Assembly: GCA_964491265.1 (NCBI GenBank)
Contig: CAZBFP010000017.1
Span: forward strand, 15,260 to 79,259
Direction of reading: 5' to 3'
Length of the DNA stretch: 64,000 nt
Source: JBBAGC01 sp964491265
Lineage (GTDB): Bacteria > Spirochaetota > UBA4802 > UBA5550
Position 1 is the stretch's first letter. Each line of letters opens with the position of its first letter. Under the pieces are notes generated by a model that saw only the letters and a program-made list of their open reading frames with translations, ran no database searches and was not told the DNA's origin. The translations under genes and the position numbers were made by a program. This document shows positions 61,306 through 64,000 of this stretch, piece by piece.

Positions 61306-61776
61306 ATGAAAAAAATAATTTTGATGATTCTGGTTCTATTCGCTTCATTTGCAATATCCGCTGCTCAGCAGAAAATGCCGGCTGAGGTTAAAGCTGTGGC
61401 TGATAAAATTTCAAAAATTACATCTGATTATTATAAAGGCCTGGCTAAAGTAAACAGCGCAAGGGAGATGGCTGTAGTTATAAACAAGTATGCTGCAGAA
61501 ATGGAGAAGATAGCTCCCCGGGTAAAAGTAATAGAAGAAAAATATGGATATATGGGGGATGATGATTCTGAAGAGGATGATGATATCCCTGAAGATCTGG
61601 ATGAATTCCATAAACTTTTGTCAGAGCAGATGAATAACAGTGATATTGGTACAGGCTTCCAGAAACTTGCCCAATACTATACTGACCCTGCAGTTCAGAA
61701 AGCCCTTGAAAGACTCTCAAAGGTAATGGAGAGCATGGGTATGGAAGATGACGAAGATGATAATTTTGATGAGTAA
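61306..61776 (+). CDS. Small exported protein with acidic clusters
   Basis: 156 residues. A signal peptide (MKKIILMILVLFASFAISA, cut near residue 20) precedes a helical body (VKAVADKISKITSDYY, MEKIAPRVKVIEEKYGYMG). Two highly acidic stretches follow, DDDSEEDDDIPEDLDE (about 84-100) and the C-terminus MEDDEDDNFDE. These might bind calcium or basic partners. No family recognised. ATG 61306 follows GAGAGG. A hairpin terminator lies just downstream. Confidence 0.6.
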   Translation: MKKIILMILVLFASFAISAAQQKMPAEVKAVADKISKITSDYYKGLAKVNSAREMAVVINKYAAEMEKIAPRVKVIEEKYGYMGDDDSEEDDDIPEDLDEFHKLLSEQMNNSDIGTGFQKLAQYYTDPAVQKALERLSKVMESMGMEDDEDDNFDE

Positions 61777-61788
61777 TTCTTAATTATT

Positions 61789-61839
61789 TTAAGCACCGGC
61801 CTTTGATAATATTTTAAATTATCAAGGACCGATGCTTAA
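61789..61839. terminator. Bidirectional terminator hairpin between convergent genes
   Basis: 22-nt arms (61789-61810 with 61818-61839), with three mismatches or G-U pairs around a 7-nt AT loop. It lies 13 nt after the 61306 gene and 40 nt before the end of the convergent tocopherol-cyclase-like gene. Confidence 0.75.
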
Positions 61840-61878
61840 TTTGTCTTGAAATTTAATACTCTATTCATAAGTTTTTTA

Positions 61879-62844
61879 TTAAACCATAATAGTCCCAATA
61901 TCTCCGGCAACATCAAGTCCGGCATTTATTCCCCGGTCATTAAATATTATTCTACCCGATTTTTTATCTGTAAGCTTAACCTTCATTTCCGATGTCATGC
62001 TTTCATCAATCCGCCCATTCATGAATCCCTGCATGGGGGAGGCAAGGGATGTGGCCTTATCTCTCTTAACATCTATTTCCAGAAGATAGTCTTTTCTTTC
62101 AAGTACAAGTTCTACTTTATGCAGATCTACGAAGCATCTTTTTAGTATCGTTCTATTATACGTGGCAAATTTAATGATTTTATTGTTCAGATGAAGAGCG
62201 GCAATATAACCGATAAAAGATCCCCGGAGCCATGGGATCATTGCTGCAGAGGCAAAGAGGGATACCCCGGGCCTGGAAAAGTGGTTATTCTGCATCCATA
62301 TATAAGCAGATGGGAAGGAGTGACCCCAGTCTTTTTCCATGTAGCCGCGGCCGCTGGTGAAATCTGTATTTTTGCCATGAATTATTAGAGAACCATCAAT
62401 TTCATGATCCATGCTTACCATCCCGTGGTAGCATTCCATAAACGGAACAAACGAGTATGGGCCCATTATTCCGGGAGAGTATAATTTTTTAGGCCAGGGG
62501 ACCATTCCGGAAAACTCCAGTTCTCCTGAAATTTCCGGGAGAGAAAGTCTTAAAGAGTCAGCGGCAAAAAAGTTATCCCCTATACGCACCTCGAATTTAC
62601 CGGGAGCTGGAATAAACTTGGAAAAGTCGAATCTATAATATTCAGCCTTATGATTTTTACCGTCAAGGACCTGTATAAAGGCTTCCCTGTTACCATCATT
62701 ATCCATTGACACACCGGGGATAATTGCGATAGCATTTTTCCCGGTACTGTCTATGAGCTTATAGTACCACCCTTCAAAGTAGTTTTTACTCACTCCCCAG
62801 CCATGATACTGTTCAGGATTAAAAAATGCTTTAATTTTTTTCAT
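61879..62844 (-). CDS. Tocopherol cyclase family protein
   Basis: 321 residues. Family landmarks include YHGWGVSKNYFEGWYYKL (about 14-31), AIAIIPGVSMDNDGNREAF, MGPYSFVPFMECYHGMVSMD, and the strongly conserved GRGYMEKDWGHSFPSAYIWM with QNNHF. Tocopherol cyclase closes the chromanol ring of prenylated quinols in plants and cyanobacteria; homologues in other bacteria have no settled substrate. No signal peptide. It follows the UbiA-type gene by 19 nt on the same strand, so a prenylated quinol or other prenyl product is a reasonable substrate guess. Confidence 0.8.
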   Translation of the reverse strand: MKKIKAFFNPEQYHGWGVSKNYFEGWYYKLIDSTGKNAIAIIPGVSMDNDGNREAFIQVLDGKNHKAEYYRFDFSKFIPAPGKFEVRIGDNFFAADSLRLSLPEISGELEFSGMVPWPKKLYSPGIMGPYSFVPFMECYHGMVSMDHEIDGSLIIHGKNTDFTSGRGYMEKDWGHSFPSAYIWMQNNHFSRPGVSLFASAAMIPWLRGSFIGYIAALHLNNKIIKFATYNRTILKRCFVDLHKVELVLERKDYLLEIDVKRDKATSLASPMQGFMNGRIDESMTSEMKVKLTDKKSGRIIFNDRGINAGLDVAGDIGTIMV

Positions 62845-62863
62845 ATAACCTGCTCAGTATAAA

Positions 62864-63796
62864 TTAGTAGAAAATACTTATTGCCAGCCCTGTAATAAGG
62901 AGAACGGAAAATAGAACATGAATTTTTACAGTTGCAGCTGCTGTTTTTTTCAACTCGTGGGGCATGTTGTGATTTTTTAATGCATTTGATGCTGCTCCCG
63001 GAAAGATGAGCAGATAGGGCAGCAGGGGGAGGAGTAAATACCAGGCACTGATTGAAGTGAAAATGTAAAGTGCTGTAATATTAATTATTATTCCACAATG
63101 AACTGCAATATATATGAAGGAGGTAATTCCTGTACCAAGCCTTGAGGCTACACCATGCTTTCCTGCGCTTCTGTCCGCTTCTATGTCAATCATCTGCCCT
63201 ATAAGGAGTATGGAAAGTGTGCTTAATCCGCAAACCGGCATGAGAATAAAAAGCTCATTGCTCACTGGAAGATTCTGCCCCACTGCTGCCATGAGAATGG
63301 CCATTGGGCCGAATGCGAGCCATACGGAGATTTCACCCATGCCTCGATATGCAAGCTTAACCGGGGCAGCGGTATAATATTTGCAGAAAAAAACTGAAAC
63401 TGCAAAAAGAATCCAGAGCAGAAGCCACAATTCTCTTTCAATAAAGAACATAAGTGCAATGTTAAAACAGAGAGCTGCTGCAAGAGCAATCCTTGCGATG
63501 CTGTACATACTCCCTAAAAGTTCAGGGTGGCTTTGAAGAACCCCTGAACCGCCGCTGAATTCGTTACGCTCACTATTTACGCTGTCATTCCCCTGAAGAG
63601 TATCATATATGTCATTGTAGACATTTGTTGCAATATGAATGCAGATACCGGAAATGAGAACAATAATAAATCCGGGGATGTTTATAAATCCGGTAATTTT
63701 TACACAAAGAAGTGTACCTGCTGCAAGGGGTGCTATTACAGATGTTAAAAATGGTGCCCTGATCATTTTAAATATTGACGGCTTTTTGTTAGTCAT
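62864..63796 (-). CDS. UbiA-family prenyltransferase (MenA-like)
   Basis: 310 residues from ATG 63796, which has AGAGGA 4-5 nt upstream; a longer in-frame start at 63868 lacks such a site. Eight or nine membrane helices. The first Asp-rich motif is NVYNDIYDTLQGND (near residue 70), and the second is MIDIEADRSAGKHGVASRLG (near residue 195). Both bind the prenyl diphosphate through Mg. The layout is closest to 1,4-dihydroxy-2-naphthoate prenyltransferase and related enzymes. Substrate unproven; no other men genes are present. It is upstream in a two-gene unit with the tocopherol-cyclase-like gene. Confidence 0.82.
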   Translation of the reverse strand: MTNKKPSIFKMIRAPFLTSVIAPLAAGTLLCVKITGFINIPGFIIVLISGICIHIATNVYNDIYDTLQGNDSVNSERNEFSGGSGVLQSHPELLGSMYSIARIALAAALCFNIALMFFIERELWLLLWILFAVSVFFCKYYTAAPVKLAYRGMGEISVWLAFGPMAILMAAVGQNLPVSNELFILMPVCGLSTLSILLIGQMIDIEADRSAGKHGVASRLGTGITSFIYIAVHCGIIINITALYIFTSISAWYLLLPLLPYLLIFPGAASNALKNHNMPHELKKTAAATVKIHVLFSVLLITGLAISIFY

Positions 63797-63868
63797 AAAT
63801 CCTCTTAAAGTGATTTGGTTATTGATGCAGTCTTTTATCAATACTGAAAGTAATATGATTGCAATCAT

Positions 63869-64000
63869 TTATTTCTGGACTGGTGAATATATTTGACCCC
63901 AACCGGTAGCCCCCTCCGTGCGGGGCTCACTACTACCCACTTCTCAAAAGCCCCCTAAATCCTACTTCGTTTTTATGATGACAATCAATAATTCGTTGAC
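63869..64000. other. Noncoding right edge of the window
   Basis: No gene visible. It contains a small hairpin (AGCCCC at 63908-63913 with GGGGCT at 63922-63927). Confidence 0.5.

Noticed and set aside
63797..63868. A longer UbiA-type protein starting at 63868.
   Set aside because: ATG 63796 has a strong AGAGGA site at the right spacing, and the family N-terminus begins there.

Overview
The window is 64 kb of AT-rich bacterial chromosome. Genes are densely packed, mostly led by Shine-Dalgarno sites, and often start with GTG or TTG. It reads as an anaerobic diderm heterotroph. It carries a membrane-bound group 4 [NiFe] hydrogenase operon, a large set of two-component proteins, sugar-phosphate metabolism, housekeeping genes (greA, pheS, pheT, ilvD, an S1-domain protein) and one tRNA-Ala(GGC). 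My best guess for the phylum is Spirochaetota or a neighbouring lineage. This rests on the style of the TPR, cyclic-nucleotide, GerMN and DISM proteins only and is weak. No phage, transposase, CRISPR array or rRNA operon was seen.

Layout. 1-3.6 kb: end of an M16 peptidase, an RseC-like protein, greA, an acyltransferase and tRNA-Ala. 3.8-13 kb: an unusual cluster with two membrane-anchored TPR proteins carrying degenerate Mrr-like C-termini, a fusion of cyclic-nucleotide-binding domain, ParA-like ATPase and decayed patatin, a STAS protein, a six-hairpin-glycosidase-like protein and a ParB-like protein. 13-17 kb: S1-domain protein, YpeA-type acetyltransferase, HEAT protein and a PolB-type exonuclease. 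17-31 kb: ilvD, a DISM hybrid kinase, GerMN and CYTH proteins, pheST, a ROK kinase and a PHP phosphoesterase, separated by repeat-rich gaps. 31.5-36.7 kb: phosphoglucose/phosphomannose isomerase, phosphohexomutase, MscS channel, a DUF6544-like protein and an NfeD-like protein. 37-47.7 kb: a signalling island of four histidine kinases, an MBL hydrolase, an unknown protein and a HisKA-receiver protein. One of the kinases is fused to its own DNA-binding regulator (NarX plus NarL in one chain). 47.9-58.3 kb: the hydrogenase operon. 58.6-64 kb: a receiver-kinase, small membrane and secreted proteins, and a UbiA prenyltransferase next to a tocopherol-cyclase-like protein.

The most interesting part is the hydrogenase operon. 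The NiFe core (large subunit with both Cys pairs, small subunit, ferredoxin, NuoH-like and NuoL-like membrane subunits, maturation protease) is intact. It is preceded by an electron-input module of an FdhF-like protein, a HydB-like iron-sulfur protein and a HydG-like flavoprotein. The FdhF-like protein has Gly where formate dehydrogenases have Sec/Cys and Thr where they have the catalytic Arg, so formate oxidation is unlikely. An NAD(P)H-coupled membrane hydrogenase is the better reading. The NarX-NarL-type fusion just upstream is the obvious candidate regulator.

Several noncoding gaps hold dispersed repeats: two copies of a roughly 100-bp element with a GC-rich hairpin, an inverted pair around ilvD, and two MITE-like elements without transposases.
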